A stretch of 64,000 nucleotides of DNA from JAKAGZ01 sp963783855 (GTDB taxonomy: Bacteria; Bacteroidota; Ignavibacteria; Ignavibacteriales; Ignavibacteriaceae). This document shows positions 53,167 to 62,988 of this stretch, piece by piece (the stretch's first letter is position 1; each line of letters starts with the position of its first letter). The notes beneath the pieces are model-generated. The model worked only from the letters and a program-made list of their open reading frames with translations, was not told where the DNA came from and ran no database searches. The stretch is taken from NCBI GenBank assembly GCA_963783855.1, contig CAWAPE010000004.1, positions 372,001-436,000 on the forward strand, in the 5' to 3' direction. The position numbers were made by a program, and so were the translations under genes.

Positions 53167-54069
53167 TTATTTGTCTTTTTTGCTGGCTTCAAACAAAATT
53201 CTTTTTTCTTTATCCGATAAATTCTGATAACCTGACTGGCTGATTTTGTCCAGTATTGCATCTATTTCTTTTTGTGAAACATCTACTTTTTCATTCTCGT
53301 CATTGATCTCATAAAATTTAGCGTCCTGTATATTTCCATCCTTTTTGCTGAATGGGTTGGACATACCGCTGAAAGGGTTATTTATTTTGCCGCCTGGCGA
53401 TGAGCCGCCGAAAAGATTACCGCCTGTCAGGCTTTGCTTTCGATCGTACATAATGTAAATGAATCCTGCCAACGCTCCACCAAGATGAGCAAGATGAGCA
53501 ACGTTGCTGCTGGCACTGTCAACAGCAAAGAATTCAATCAGTATCATAAACGCAATTAAGTATTTTGCTTTTACAGGAATAAAGAAATAAAGATAAATAT
53601 ACCTGTCAGGGAAAAGCATCGCGAATGCTATCAGCACACCGAAAATTGCACCGGAAGCACCAATAGTTGGTGCAACGGCTTCACTTAACATTGGAGTTAT
53701 AAATAATTGTGCTAATCCTGCTGCTACACCGCAGCTAAGATAGAAAATAAGAAACTTTTTTGATCCCCATAGATTTTCAATTTCCACTCCAAACATCCAC
53801 AGCGCGAACATATTAAAAAATATGTGGCCAAATCCTCCGTGCATAAACTGGTATGTTATAAGCTGCCACGGAAGAAAACCGTACCCGATAGGAATAAGAG
53901 AGAAATATTTTATCAGGTAATTCTCAATCGTCATATCTCCAATCAACAAATTCTGACCAAGCATCTGAATCAGAAATACCACGCCATTTATGATCAATAA
54001 ATTTTTAAGTACCGGTGGGAAAAAACTAAATCCGCCGAATCCGCTTGGCCTGTAATAATTATTACTCAC
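53167..54069 (-). CDS. Rhomboid-family intramembrane serine protease
   Basis: A 300-aa protein with six transmembrane helices (residues 20-205). Marks: QFMHGGFGHIFFNMFALWMFG (His/Asn oxyanion region), catalytic Ser in TIGASGAIFGVL, and catalytic His in NVAHLAHLGGALAGF. A soluble, acidic, Lys-rich C-terminal tail (210-300) follows. It cleaves membrane-anchored proteins; the substrates are unknown. The start is GTG, supported by AAGGAATTTATTT. Located 15 bp after pgk. Confidence 0.93.
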   Translation of the reverse strand: MSNNYYRPSGFGGFSFFPPVLKNLLIINGVVFLIQMLGQNLLIGDMTIENYLIKYFSLIPIGYGFLPWQLITYQFMHGGFGHIFFNMFALWMFGVEIENLWGSKKFLIFYLSCGVAAGLAQLFITPMLSEAVAPTIGASGAIFGVLIAFAMLFPDRYIYLYFFIPVKAKYLIAFMILIEFFAVDSASSNVAHLAHLGGALAGFIYIMYDRKQSLTGGNLFGGSSPGGKINNPFSGMSNPFSKKDGNIQDAKFYEINDENEKVDVSQKEIDAILDKISQSGYQNLSDKEKRILFEASKKDK

Positions 54070-54084
54070 AAATAAATTCCTTTT

Positions 54085-55284
54085 TTAATTAACATCATTT
54101 AATGCTGCAACACCCGGTAATATTTTACCTTCTAAAAATTCAAGCGATGCGCCTCCACCCGTTGAAACATGAGAAACCTTATCTTCCAGTCCCGCTTTGC
54201 TGATAGCCGCAGCCGAATCTCCTCCGCCAATTATTGTAACGGCACCGTTTGCTGTTGCATCTGCCAACTCATCGGCAATAGCGAATGTTCCTTTAGCAAA
54301 ATTATCCATTTCAAATACGCCCATCGGGCCGTTCCAGACAATCATTTTTGATTTATGTATCTCACTGTTGAATAATTTAATTGTTTCAGGGCCTATATCC
54401 AATCCCATTTTTTTGGAAGGAATATTATCGATTTTAACTGTCTCTGCGGGTGATTCATTCTTAAATTCATCAGCTACAACCACATCTGTTGGGAGAAGAA
54501 ATTTGACACCTGAATTTTTAACTTTTTCGAGTAATTCTTTCGCTAAATCAACTTTTTCAGCTTCAAGCAAAGATTTTCCAATTTCCTTGCCTTGTGCCTT
54601 AAAAAAAGTAAACGCCATTCCCCCACCAATTATCATAGTGTCAACTTTATCAAGTAGATTATTTATTACATCAATTTTTCCGGAAATTTTTGCTCCGCCA
54701 ATAATTGCACAATATGGTCTTTTGGGATTTGATACTGCATTACCCAGATAATCAAGTTCTGTTTGCATCAGATATCCTGCTGCAGAAACTTTAATAAATT
54801 TAGTAATACCTTCTGTAGATGCGTGTGCACGATGAGCACTACCAAACGCATCATTAATATAAACATCTCCCAGTGCAGCAAGTTTTTCTGCAAAACCGGG
54901 ATCATTTTTTTCTTCCTCTTCATGAAATCTAAGGTTTTCCAAAAGTATAACATCTGTGGGGTATAAAGCATTTACCATTTCTTCTACTTTTTTACCTATA
55001 CAATCAGGTGCAAACTTGACATCTTTCTTAAGCAATTCGCCAAGTCTTTTGGCAACAGGTTTCAGACTAAATTTTGGATTTACCTTTCCTTTTGGTCGGC
55101 CGAGATGACTCATTAAAATTACTTTACCGCCTTCAGCAATAATTTTATTAATAGTAGCGAGCGAGGAAACAATCCTGATGTCATCTGTAATCTTTAAGTT
55201 TTCATCAAGGGGCACGTTAAAATCGACACGTACCAAAACTTTTTTATTTTTAAGATCTACCTTATCAATTGATAATTTATTCAT
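54085..55284 (-). CDS. pgk: Phosphoglycerate kinase
   Basis: A 399-aa glycolytic kinase. KKVLVRVDFNVPLDE is the N-terminal signature; MSHLGRPKG, VILLENLRFHEEEEKN, NDAFGSAHRAHAST and GGAKISGKIDVI follow; WNGPMGVFEM and IIGGGDSAAA and STGGGASLEFLEGK bind the nucleotide. Length is normal. It precedes rhomboid and lipoprotein genes by 15 bp each and is separated from gap by a terminator. Confidence 0.98.
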   Translation of the reverse strand: MNKLSIDKVDLKNKKVLVRVDFNVPLDENLKITDDIRIVSSLATINKIIAEGGKVILMSHLGRPKGKVNPKFSLKPVAKRLGELLKKDVKFAPDCIGKKVEEMVNALYPTDVILLENLRFHEEEEKNDPGFAEKLAALGDVYINDAFGSAHRAHASTEGITKFIKVSAAGYLMQTELDYLGNAVSNPKRPYCAIIGGAKISGKIDVINNLLDKVDTMIIGGGMAFTFFKAQGKEIGKSLLEAEKVDLAKELLEKVKNSGVKFLLPTDVVVADEFKNESPAETVKIDNIPSKKMGLDIGPETIKLFNSEIHKSKMIVWNGPMGVFEMDNFAKGTFAIADELADATANGAVTIIGGGDSAAAISKAGLEDKVSHVSTGGGASLEFLEGKILPGVAALNDVN

Positions 55285-55370
55285 AGCAATACTATTTTAA
55301 TTAAAAATAATTTGGTGTTTATTTTATTGACAAAATAAACTATTGCAGTTCCCCGGTAAGTATAAAATAA

Positions 55371-55396
55371 AGAAGCGAAGATTACTCTTCGCTTCT
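55371..55396 (-). terminator. Intrinsic terminator after gap
   Basis: AGAAGCGAAGA (55371-55381) pairs with TCTTCGCTTCT (55386-55396) over a 4-nt loop, followed on the minus strand by TTATTTTATA. It lies 9 bp after the gap stop and separates gap from pgk. Confidence 0.85.
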
Positions 55397-55404
55397 CTAT
55401 AATT

Positions 55405-56466
55405 TTATAATTTTACTATTTTAGCAAGCAGATCAGCTACTCTGCAGGAATAGCCCCATTCATTATCATACCACGAAACAATCTTAAAGAATCTTTTTTC
55501 ATCTTTAAAATTATTCTGCAGTGTTGCCAATGAATCATAAATAGAAGACCTGTTATCGTGAACAAAATCACTTGAAACTACTTCTTCGTTAGAATATCCA
55601 AGGATTCCTTTCAAATATGTCTCTGATGCTTTTTTAAGCAATGCATCAATTTCCTTTATTGAAGTATCTTTTTCAGATCTGAATGTAAGATCAACAACCG
55701 AAACATCAGCAGTAGGAACACGGAAAGACATACCGGTTAATTTTCCCTTTACAACAGGCAAAACTTCACCAACTGCTTTTGCAGCACCGGTACTTGATGG
55801 AATAATATTTATTGCTGCTGCCCTTCCACCTCGCCAGTCTTTTTTACTTGGACCGTCGACTGTTCTTTGTGTTGCAGTGTATGAGTGAATTGTTGACATA
55901 ATTCCGGTTTCAATCCCAATACCTTCTTTTAATAATACGTGAACCACCGGTGCGAGGCAGTTTGTTGTACAGGATGCATTTGAAACTATATTATGCTTAG
56001 CCGGATCATACTCGTTGTCGTTAACTCCAAGCACAACTGTTTTAACATCGCCTTTACCCGGCGCTGAAATAATTACTTTTTTAGCACCTGCTTCCAAATG
56101 CCCTTTTGCTTTATCTGAGTGTGCAAAAAGACCTGTCGATTCAATTACATATTCAACACCAAGCTCTTTCCACGGTAATTGAGAAGGATCTTTTGTTGCG
56201 TTAACACATTTAACTTTTTGACCGTTTACAATTAGTATATCATCTTCTTCAAGATTTGGATCACTTTTTTCAGTATTTAATTCGCCTGCAAACCGGCCGT
56301 GAACAGAATCATATTTCAATTGATAAGCAAAATATTTTGCATCGGGATTTACATCTACTACAGCAACCACTTCAACATCTTTTCCAAAATAACCTCTGTC
56401 AATCAACGCATTGAATACAAGCCTGCCTATTCTACCGAATCCATTAATTCCTACTTTAACTGCCAT
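55405..56466 (-). CDS. gap: Glyceraldehyde-3-phosphate dehydrogenase, type I
   Basis: A 353-aa NAD-dependent dehydrogenase. GINGFGRIGRLVFNAL (7-22) binds NAD; the catalytic Cys is in SNASCTTNCLAP, and the His in SIHSYTATQ. RGGRAAAINIIPSSTGAAKAVG and SWYDNEWGYS are family blocks. It is about 18 residues longer than the usual 335, mainly through a TEKSDPNLEEDD insert in the first domain. Followed by a terminator and pgk. Confidence 0.97.
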   Translation of the reverse strand: MAVKVGINGFGRIGRLVFNALIDRGYFGKDVEVVAVVDVNPDAKYFAYQLKYDSVHGRFAGELNTEKSDPNLEEDDILIVNGQKVKCVNATKDPSQLPWKELGVEYVIESTGLFAHSDKAKGHLEAGAKKVIISAPGKGDVKTVVLGVNDNEYDPAKHNIVSNASCTTNCLAPVVHVLLKEGIGIETGIMSTIHSYTATQRTVDGPSKKDWRGGRAAAINIIPSSTGAAKAVGEVLPVVKGKLTGMSFRVPTADVSVVDLTFRSEKDTSIKEIDALLKKASETYLKGILGYSNEEVVSSDFVHDNRSSIYDSLATLQNNFKDEKRFFKIVSWYDNEWGYSCRVADLLAKIVKL

Positions 56467-56636
56467 ACCTGAACTCCTTAGATTGATTTTTTATTAAGTG
56501 CATAAAATTACTCAAAGAGCGTTTGAATATCAATGGATTTTAGTAGTAAATAACAGGATTAATTGAGGTTACCGGCATAATCACGGATTTGCTACCGGGA
56601 CTAATTTTGTACTGAAATAATTAAATAAACAAAAAA

Positions 56637-56665
56637 CCCCGGATTCATGGGTCAAAAATCCGGGG
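56637..56665 (-). terminator. Intrinsic terminator after the T9SS cargo gene
   Basis: CCCCGGATT (56637-56645) pairs with AATCCGGGG (56657-56665) over an 11-nt loop and is followed, on the minus strand, by TTTTTTG. Strong, placed 30 bp beyond the stop codon of the 1355-aa gene. Confidence 0.92.
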
Positions 56666-56694
56666 CTTTTATAAGAAATAAATGAATTACTAGA

Positions 56695-59600
56695 TTATTT
56701 CATAAGTATCATTTTTTTAGTAATGTTGACAGAATTACCGATCAACTTGTAGAAGTAAATTCCACTTGCAAGGTTATTTGCGTTGAAAGTAATGCTGTGT
56801 TTTCCAACATTCATTTCACCATCGACCAGTTTTTTAACTTCCTGCCCAAGCAGATTATATATTACAAGTGTTATGTGTTCCTGCTTTGCAACATTAAACT
56901 GTATAGTTGTTGATGGATTGAACGGGTTTGGATAATTCTGAGCCAGGCTGAATTCTTTCGGTATATTATTTACATTGTCAACAGCAGTAACTGAACCCGG
57001 AGTATAGAACCCGATATTTTTGACTTCAAAGTTAAAATTATCCATTCCTGCATTCGCATTAACATTCATCGAGAATGCAACATCACAAATTTTGCTTGCA
57101 TCAAATACCGTTTGAGATCCGTATAATTCTTTAAAGTCTGAGAAATTTATTACATACTCTTTATCTGTTGAATTAAGATTCACAGAATAATGATAGTAAT
57201 TATTGTCTTTAGTGTTTGTCATAATTAGCAACACATCAAGTTCACCACTACCGCTTGCTTCAAACCTTATGCTTGAATAATTACTCAGATCAACTGCACT
57301 TCCATTGGATTTTAAAGATCTCACAACATTTACATAATCTTTCAGGCTTCCGGATACATCGGCTCCACCTGATAATAAGAGAGCATCTTTAGGATATTTA
57401 CTTATATCCACCTGCGGGAAGTTAGCAGTATTAAATGAACTAACTGTTGTACCTGAACCTGTTATATATGTATAGGCACCACCGCTTACAAAAGCCTCAT
57501 CCTTAAAATCGTTAACCTGATCAAGATAAATATTTGCATCTGCAATTACACCGCTATTGATTACCAGGTTATTAGTTCCGGTATTCAGACTAAAATTATC
57601 TGTTCGGCCAACCTGGCTACTGCCTTGTGAAAGTCTGTACATCGTATTTAATGAAACATTTTTCGCTGCATCATTATTAACAATTGTCAGATGAATTTTA
57701 CCATCGTGAGTATATTGCACTTTACTTATATAGGTATCTGGCACTAATTGATTGGTATTCATATAAGTGACAGATTTCAACGATTTTATTTTTGCTAATA
57801 TTTGTTCGGTTAATTGTACAGAGTTCTCATATGAACCTGACCAGATCTGGAAGTTATAAACACTGGTTGCTCCGTTAGGTGCCTGGTATTCATCGTGCGT
57901 CCATTTGCTCTCTACAAAATCCCCGCTAGCTGTTTCATAAACACTGAATGATATAGTATAATCAACTATTTTTTTATCAGCTTTCAATACTTTGGCTGCA
58001 TAAAACTTATAGCCATTTATATCAAGTAATTTTATCTCTTTTACTTCAGCACCTTCAAGTCTGTCGCAAATTGCTTTTGTGTGATCATAAATATCAGGTG
58101 CCTGAGTAATTGTGGCAAATATTCCGGCAACTCTTCTTGTAATTCCTGAATTTGTGAGATCATAGTCAACCGCATAACTTGACACAGCATTTGACACACC
58201 AAGAATATCATAAGGAGTTGTAACAATTGCTGTTGAGGAGTAAGGTCCAACTGAAGGCACTAACTGATCAAGAGTTTCCTGCGCAGAAATTCCGCTGACA
58301 CTGCTTTTAGCAATCACAGGAATTGTTGTTCCTGTCTGAATTCTTAATTGCCTTCTCAACAGAGCTTCTGCAAGATCTCCTCTCGATTCAAGACCCGAAT
58401 CGCCGCCACCGCTTGTTGATGCGCCATAGTTCAGATCCTGTGCTGATTCAGAATAATTTTTATTTTTTGAATCAACTCCGGCAAGCAATACTTTGTTCAA
58501 ATATTCTGATTCCATTCCCGTTGTAATTGCTTCAACTGTAAATGAACCGGAAACTAATGCTCCGAGAGTTCCAAGTTGAACAGTTATAACATTTCCGGAA
58601 ACAGTTGGACTAACTGAATTACTAGTTTTAACATAGGACATTCCCGATGGAAGAGTATCAGTAATTACTGCATTTAAAAGATCAGCACTACCATCATTCC
58701 TGTAACTAATTGTATAAACCGTTGTTTTACCTGAATCAGGTGCTGTTGTAGTTCCATCATCTATACCAACAAACAATTTTGGGAATTGTTCTACAACTAC
58801 AGGTTTGTACATTCCTGCATCGTAAGTCATATTATTCTCACCTACATTCAGATAAATAACATTAGATTTACCCGATGAATTTGCTTCTGAATCGTAAGCT
58901 CCATTATTGCTCGTATCGGCATTCTGCGGACTAAATACATAACCGGTAAGTGCGATAAACTGCAATTTATAATTTCCGGCTGTAAGTTTATCGAAGAAAT
59001 AATTTCCGTTCTGATCAGTAACAGTAGTTGCTAAAACATTATCGTTCTGATTAGGATCAAGCAGTTTTACCGTTACATTAGCTAATCCTTTTTCACCAGA
59101 ATCCTGTAAGCCGTTATGGTTTGAATCTTCAAATACCCAATCGCCTATTGAGCTGAGTTGCGGATCAGCATATTTGTACATTCCTGCATCGTAAGTCATA
59201 TTATTTTCACCATCATTCAACCACAAAACCTTTGTCAATCCGGTTGAGTCTGCTTCTGAGTCGTAAGCACCATTATTAGCTTCACTTACATCAGCCGGGC
59301 TGAATACATATCCCGGAAGGGCTGAAAACTGCAGTCTGTAATTTCCGGAAGCCAGGTTAGTGAAAATATAATTTCCATTCTGATCTGTGGTTGTTGTCTG
59401 AAGCACATTTTTATTACTGTCAAGTAATTTGACGGTAACATTTGGAATTCCTTCCTCACCGGAATCCTGCATTCCATCGTGGTTTGTATCATCAAATACA
59501 AAATCTCCCATTGAACCAAGCTGCTGCTGGTTTTGGTTTTCAGACATTCCTGCATCAACAGAATATATATTTTCACCAGCTGAAACTGCAAAAGCATCAG

Positions 59601-60762
59601 TCTTTCCCGAAATTGGATCAGGGTCAGAATCACCTTCATTTGACTGATTGTTGTTTGCGTCTTTCGGACTGATGGAATAATTTGTTGGAGTGACGAACTG
59701 CACTTTATAATTACCTGCCACTACATTGTTAAATGAATAATTACCGGAAGAGTTTGTAGTAGTAGTATTTAAAACGGCATCATTATTATCGGCATCAAGA
59801 AGCTTTACTTGTACACCTAATAAAGGAAGTTCACCTGCTTCCTGTAAACCATTATTATTTGAATCAATCCATACATAATCACCAACTGAGCCTGTTGGTG
59901 GCGGAGGAGCCGTATAAATATGCATACCTGCGTCAATATCATACCTGTTGAGATTTCCTGAAACAATCTGGATGGTATCTGTAATTCCCGTCAATGAATC
60001 CGGATTTGAATCGCCTAAATAGCTGCTGCTGCCTCCAGTTTGCTTTTCACTAATTACATAACCATCAGGAGCTACAAATTTAATTTTATATGTCCCGAGA
60101 GCCAGGCTGTTAAATAAATAATTACCGTTAGAATCAGTAGACGTTGAATCAAGTAATGAATCATCATTACTGTTAAGTAAATATACTTTTACATTCTGAA
60201 ATGGTAATTCCCCCGGTGTTTGAATTCCATTTTCATTTGCGTCAATCCATACGTAGTCACCAATAGATCCGGTGAGAATCTGTGGTGTAGTAATTGATCC
60301 GTCTGTTAAAGTTAAATTATTGATAGTGATACCATTCTCATCAGCTAGCGAGGTAACAGGTGCAGGTAAAAAATGAAAATTCCCGGTACCGCCTTTGTAT
60401 GTGAAGTTAATATTTGCAAGAGCACCGTCGGTATAACTTATTGGAGATGAATCAAACCATGTAATAGATAAAGTATCATGCACACCGCCCAACTTCGCAA
60501 AATCATTATTTACAATAAAAGTCCCATTAGCCGGTTTATCAGTTACACTTACAAAATCAAGAACGGATGTGTCAAATATAATCTTGATACTAACAGCCCC
60601 GAGATTGCTCAGGTTCTTAAAGTTAATCGGAACTGTTACCTGCTGGCCTGTAGCTGGGCCGGTAATATTATTTATATAAATTTCGGGGTTACTTCCCTGG
60701 GCAAAAGAACTTTCGAACAATAACCCGCATATAAAAATTAATGTCAGTAATAATTTTTTCAC
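56695..60762 (-). CDS. Large T9SS-secreted surface protein with SdrD B-like repeats
   Basis: A 1355-aa cell-surface protein. Signal peptide 1-22; cohesin-like domain (25-155: VTVPINFKNLSNLGAVSIKI, LANINFTYKG); four SdrD B-like repeats at about 165-285, 291-410, 417-535 and 541-658 with D-x-N-x-N-G-x-Q-x-x-G-E calcium loops; a DUF11-like domain (660-780: YTISYRNDGSADLLNAVITDTLP); a long region of unknown fold; and a type A T9SS sorting domain (about 1270-1355: NYPNPFNPSTTIQF, GLLGQEVKKLVDG-like, NLASGIYFYKL). The GTG start has AAGGCGAAGT before it. Likely an adhesin or S-layer-like scaffold. Repeats 3 and 4 are near-identical in DNA. Confidence 0.9.
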   Translation of the reverse strand: MKKLLLTLIFICGLLFESSFAQGSNPEIYINNITGPATGQQVTVPINFKNLSNLGAVSIKIIFDTSVLDFVSVTDKPANGTFIVNNDFAKLGGVHDTLSITWFDSSPISYTDGALANINFTYKGGTGNFHFLPAPVTSLADENGITINNLTLTDGSITTPQILTGSIGDYVWIDANENGIQTPGELPFQNVKVYLLNSNDDSLLDSTSTDSNGNYLFNSLALGTYKIKFVAPDGYVISEKQTGGSSSYLGDSNPDSLTGITDTIQIVSGNLNRYDIDAGMHIYTAPPPPTGSVGDYVWIDSNNNGLQEAGELPLLGVQVKLLDADNNDAVLNTTTTNSSGNYSFNNVVAGNYKVQFVTPTNYSISPKDANNNQSNEGDSDPDPISGKTDAFAVSAGENIYSVDAGMSENQNQQQLGSMGDFVFDDTNHDGMQDSGEEGIPNVTVKLLDSNKNVLQTTTTDQNGNYIFTNLASGNYRLQFSALPGYVFSPADVSEANNGAYDSEADSTGLTKVLWLNDGENNMTYDAGMYKYADPQLSSIGDWVFEDSNHNGLQDSGEKGLANVTVKLLDPNQNDNVLATTVTDQNGNYFFDKLTAGNYKLQFIALTGYVFSPQNADTSNNGAYDSEANSSGKSNVIYLNVGENNMTYDAGMYKPVVVEQFPKLFVGIDDGTTTAPDSGKTTVYTISYRNDGSADLLNAVITDTLPSGMSYVKTSNSVSPTVSGNVITVQLGTLGALVSGSFTVEAITTGMESEYLNKVLLAGVDSKNKNYSESAQDLNYGASTSGGGDSGLESRGDLAEALLRRQLRIQTGTTIPVIAKSSVSGISAQETLDQLVPSVGPYSSTAIVTTPYDILGVSNAVSSYAVDYDLTNSGITRRVAGIFATITQAPDIYDHTKAICDRLEGAEVKEIKLLDINGYKFYAAKVLKADKKIVDYTISFSVYETASGDFVESKWTHDEYQAPNGATSVYNFQIWSGSYENSVQLTEQILAKIKSLKSVTYMNTNQLVPDTYISKVQYTHDGKIHLTIVNNDAAKNVSLNTMYRLSQGSSQVGRTDNFSLNTGTNNLVINSGVIADANIYLDQVNDFKDEAFVSGGAYTYITGSGTTVSSFNTANFPQVDISKYPKDALLLSGGADVSGSLKDYVNVVRSLKSNGSAVDLSNYSSIRFEASGSGELDVLLIMTNTKDNNYYHYSVNLNSTDKEYVINFSDFKELYGSQTVFDASKICDVAFSMNVNANAGMDNFNFEVKNIGFYTPGSVTAVDNVNNIPKEFSLAQNYPNPFNPSTTIQFNVAKQEHITLVIYNLLGQEVKKLVDGEMNVGKHSITFNANNLASGIYFYKLIGNSVNITKKMILMK
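58804..59541. repeat. Tandem DNA repeat of two SdrD B-like units
   Basis: Two 369-bp (123-codon) units, about 58804-59172 and 59173-59541, share long near-identical stretches (each opens with TTTGTACATTCCTGCATCGT). They encode repeats 4 and 3 of the surface protein. Recent duplication or gene conversion keeps them alike. Confidence 0.75.
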
Positions 60763-61186
60763 ACTTCGCCTTAATCTTTTTTCCTTATAAACAAGATGAA
60801 TGCCATTAAAAATCTTTGATTTTTGTCTGTTTTCAAAGGATTTTATAGAAATGAAAACAGTCTAATGTCTCAAAAAGAGAAGCGTGTTTTTTTTCTTTTT
60901 TTGAGATTTCTGGGGTCAAGTTTAGATTTTCCTGCATTTACATTTAGAAAAAAATAGCGGACATAATCTGAAAAAAATGTTTAGAATAATGTGTGTGTTT
61001 GCACAATATTCCAGTAATTGTTGAATTATTCTTCACTTAGAGAATGGTGATTTTCACATTCTCTAAATTGGTAATAATTTCTTTGTTTTTGGACTATTTT
61101 TAGCATTTTTTGATTGGTTTGGTATTTGAATGTAGAAGCGCGACAGTTAGTAGGTTTACTAAACAAATAACTTTTATGGGGTTAAC
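60763..61186. promoter_or_regulatory. Divergent regulatory region with strong hairpin
   Basis: 424 bp between the divergent T9SS cargo gene and the multiheme cytochrome gene, with no ORF. A hairpin at 61037-61066 has a 9-bp arm TTAGAGAAT/ATTCTCTAA extended by GTGA/TCAC with one bulged G and a TTT loop. It is not followed by a T-run on either strand, so it is more likely an operator or mRNA leader element of the cytochrome gene (120 bp before its ATG). Ribosome site TGGGGTTAAC precedes the ATG at 61187. Confidence 0.5.
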
Positions 61187-62887
61187 ATGAAACTTAAATT
61201 ACTATTGACAAGCCTCGTAGTAATCCTGTTTGCAGGTTTTGGTTTAAGCCAGGGTCAGGCAACAGGTTATTATCTGGGCACCGGAACAGGAGCTGATGTA
61301 GCTAATCAGGGTATTTCCTGTGCATCCTGCCATAGCGCAAACGGAATTGCGTCACCAAAGTGGGATACATGGAAAAACACTCTGCATGCAGTAGCTACTG
61401 ATACCGGTTTTTCACAATCAAATCACTTTGGTTACAGTTGTTTACGTTGCCACGCTTCAGGATGGAACGATACAGCAGTAACTTTTGGAGCTGATGAATA
61501 TGTTAAACTTGATACGACAGTATCACCAAATTACTCTCCGACAGATGTTAAAAACTGGAACAGAACTAAAAATGTTGGTTGCGAAGCTTGCCACGGAAAC
61601 CTTGGTAAATATGATCCAACCGCAACAGACACTTTAACAACAGATTATACAAAACACTTTGCATTTTCAACAACAAACAAACTCGACTACTCAGCAGAAC
61701 TTTGCGGCGTTTGCCATAACGGAACCCACCATGGTTTCTACGAAGAATGGGCAGTTTCAGGTCACGCAAGATCACTGCTCGCAGCCGGCGGTTCGGTAAA
61801 ATCTAATCCCGGTTGCGTTAAGTGCCACGTTGCTCAGAATGCATCGGCATATGTAAGCGGTAAATTCTTCACTGGCGCAGACAAAGGCAAAGACTATTAT
61901 GACAAAATTTTAGTAGATCCGAACAGCCCTGACATTCAGCCAATCACCTGCGTTTCCTGCCACGATCCTCATACAGCAGAAAACGGTGTTGAGCAATTAA
62001 GACTGCCCATTACAGCGCAGGTTGTTGTTTGTGACAAATGCCACAATGCTGAAATTGAAACTGATACTGTTGACATCCGCACAACACCTCATCACGTTAC
62101 TTCAGAAGCGTTAAGTGGTGCAACTAAATTCGGTTACAGATATTCTGCAGCAGAATTAAAATCAGTTGGACGTGACACAGTTTACCAGAATTCAGCTCAC
62201 ACATTTGCAGCTACAGAGAGATGTATAAATTGCCACCTGAATGCCGATGATAAAGATCAATTCGGAAATGCTGCTCACGGCCATACATTTTTGCCTAGAG
62301 TTCAGGCGTGCGCAACCTGCCATGCAGATTATTACACTGCAATTGATACTTCAAACCATGCTACGGAATTTGACTACAGAAGAACCCAGACTGTTACAGA
62401 CAGCTTAATGGCTGTACTGAAAGCTAAACTCGATTTAACAACAGCCTCTGATTCTTCAACTGACGCGTTCTGGAAAGCAAACTACAATTATCTTGCAGCA
62501 GTTAATGAAGGAAGCAATGGTATTCACAATACAAGATTAGTTCAGAAATTATTAGGAGACGCTATCGCGCTCTATACACCATCAGGTACAACGGATATCA
62601 AGTTGGATTCAAACGTTCTGCCTTCAAGCTATACCTTGAGCCAGAATTATCCTAACCCGTTCAATCCGTCTACCGAAATTAAGTTCTCATTGCCTGAAGC
62701 AAGTAATGTTAAATTAACAATCTACGATGCAATCGGTAAACAAGTAGCTGTTCTTGTTAACGACTATCTTGCTACAGGATCTTACAGATATTCCTGGAAT
62801 GCATCAAATCTTGCGTCAGGAATTTACTTCTACAGAATAGAAGCTAAGAACTTTAATATGGTTAAGAAAATGGTTTTACTCAAGTAA
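61187..62887 (+). CDS. Nine-heme cytochrome c with T9SS sorting domain
   Basis: A 566-aa secreted multiheme cytochrome. Signal peptide 1-21. Nine CxxCH sites: C45, C85, C132, C173, C210, C255, C282, C346, C375 (CASCH, CLRCH, CEACH, CGVCH, CVKCH, CVSCH, CDKCH, CINCH, CATCH). Additional His residues serve as distal ligands. Residues 390-475 are heme-free and helical. The last 85 residues are a type A T9SS sorting domain (NYPNPFNPSTEIKF, NLASGIYFYRIE, KKMVLLK), so the protein is predicted to cross the outer membrane and attach outside the cell. Next gene is a four-heme cytochrome. An extracellular electron-transfer role is inferred. Confidence 0.93.
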   Translation: MKLKLLLTSLVVILFAGFGLSQGQATGYYLGTGTGADVANQGISCASCHSANGIASPKWDTWKNTLHAVATDTGFSQSNHFGYSCLRCHASGWNDTAVTFGADEYVKLDTTVSPNYSPTDVKNWNRTKNVGCEACHGNLGKYDPTATDTLTTDYTKHFAFSTTNKLDYSAELCGVCHNGTHHGFYEEWAVSGHARSLLAAGGSVKSNPGCVKCHVAQNASAYVSGKFFTGADKGKDYYDKILVDPNSPDIQPITCVSCHDPHTAENGVEQLRLPITAQVVVCDKCHNAEIETDTVDIRTTPHHVTSEALSGATKFGYRYSAAELKSVGRDTVYQNSAHTFAATERCINCHLNADDKDQFGNAAHGHTFLPRVQACATCHADYYTAIDTSNHATEFDYRRTQTVTDSLMAVLKAKLDLTTASDSSTDAFWKANYNYLAAVNEGSNGIHNTRLVQKLLGDAIALYTPSGTTDIKLDSNVLPSSYTLSQNYPNPFNPSTEIKFSLPEASNVKLTIYDAIGKQVAVLVNDYLATGSYRYSWNASNLASGIYFYRIEAKNFNMVKKMVLLK

Positions 62888-62899
62888 GATTTGTCAGAG

Positions 62900-62944
62900 G
62901 AGAGTCCATTTGAGCCTTGTGCCAGGTGGACTCTTACTTTTAAA
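62900..62944 (+). terminator. Possible partial terminator between cytochrome genes
   Basis: AGAGTCCA (62901-62908) pairs with TGGACTCT (62927-62934) over an 18-nt loop and is followed by TACTTTTA. The T-run is weak, so it may only reduce read-through from the nine-heme to the four-heme gene. Confidence 0.5.
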
Positions 62945-62988
62945 CTTCTTACATTTCTATAACCAAATCAGTAAAAACAGGTGACAAT

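Noticed and set aside
54197..54751. 184-codon open frame antisense to pgk
   Set aside because: Mirror image of a highly conserved glycolytic gene; Ser/Ile/Pro-rich composition typical of shadow frames.
58804..60270. CRISPR-like or satellite repeat
   Set aside because: The periodic sequence is the coding repeat of SdrD B-like domains with a 123-codon unit, not short repeats with spacers.
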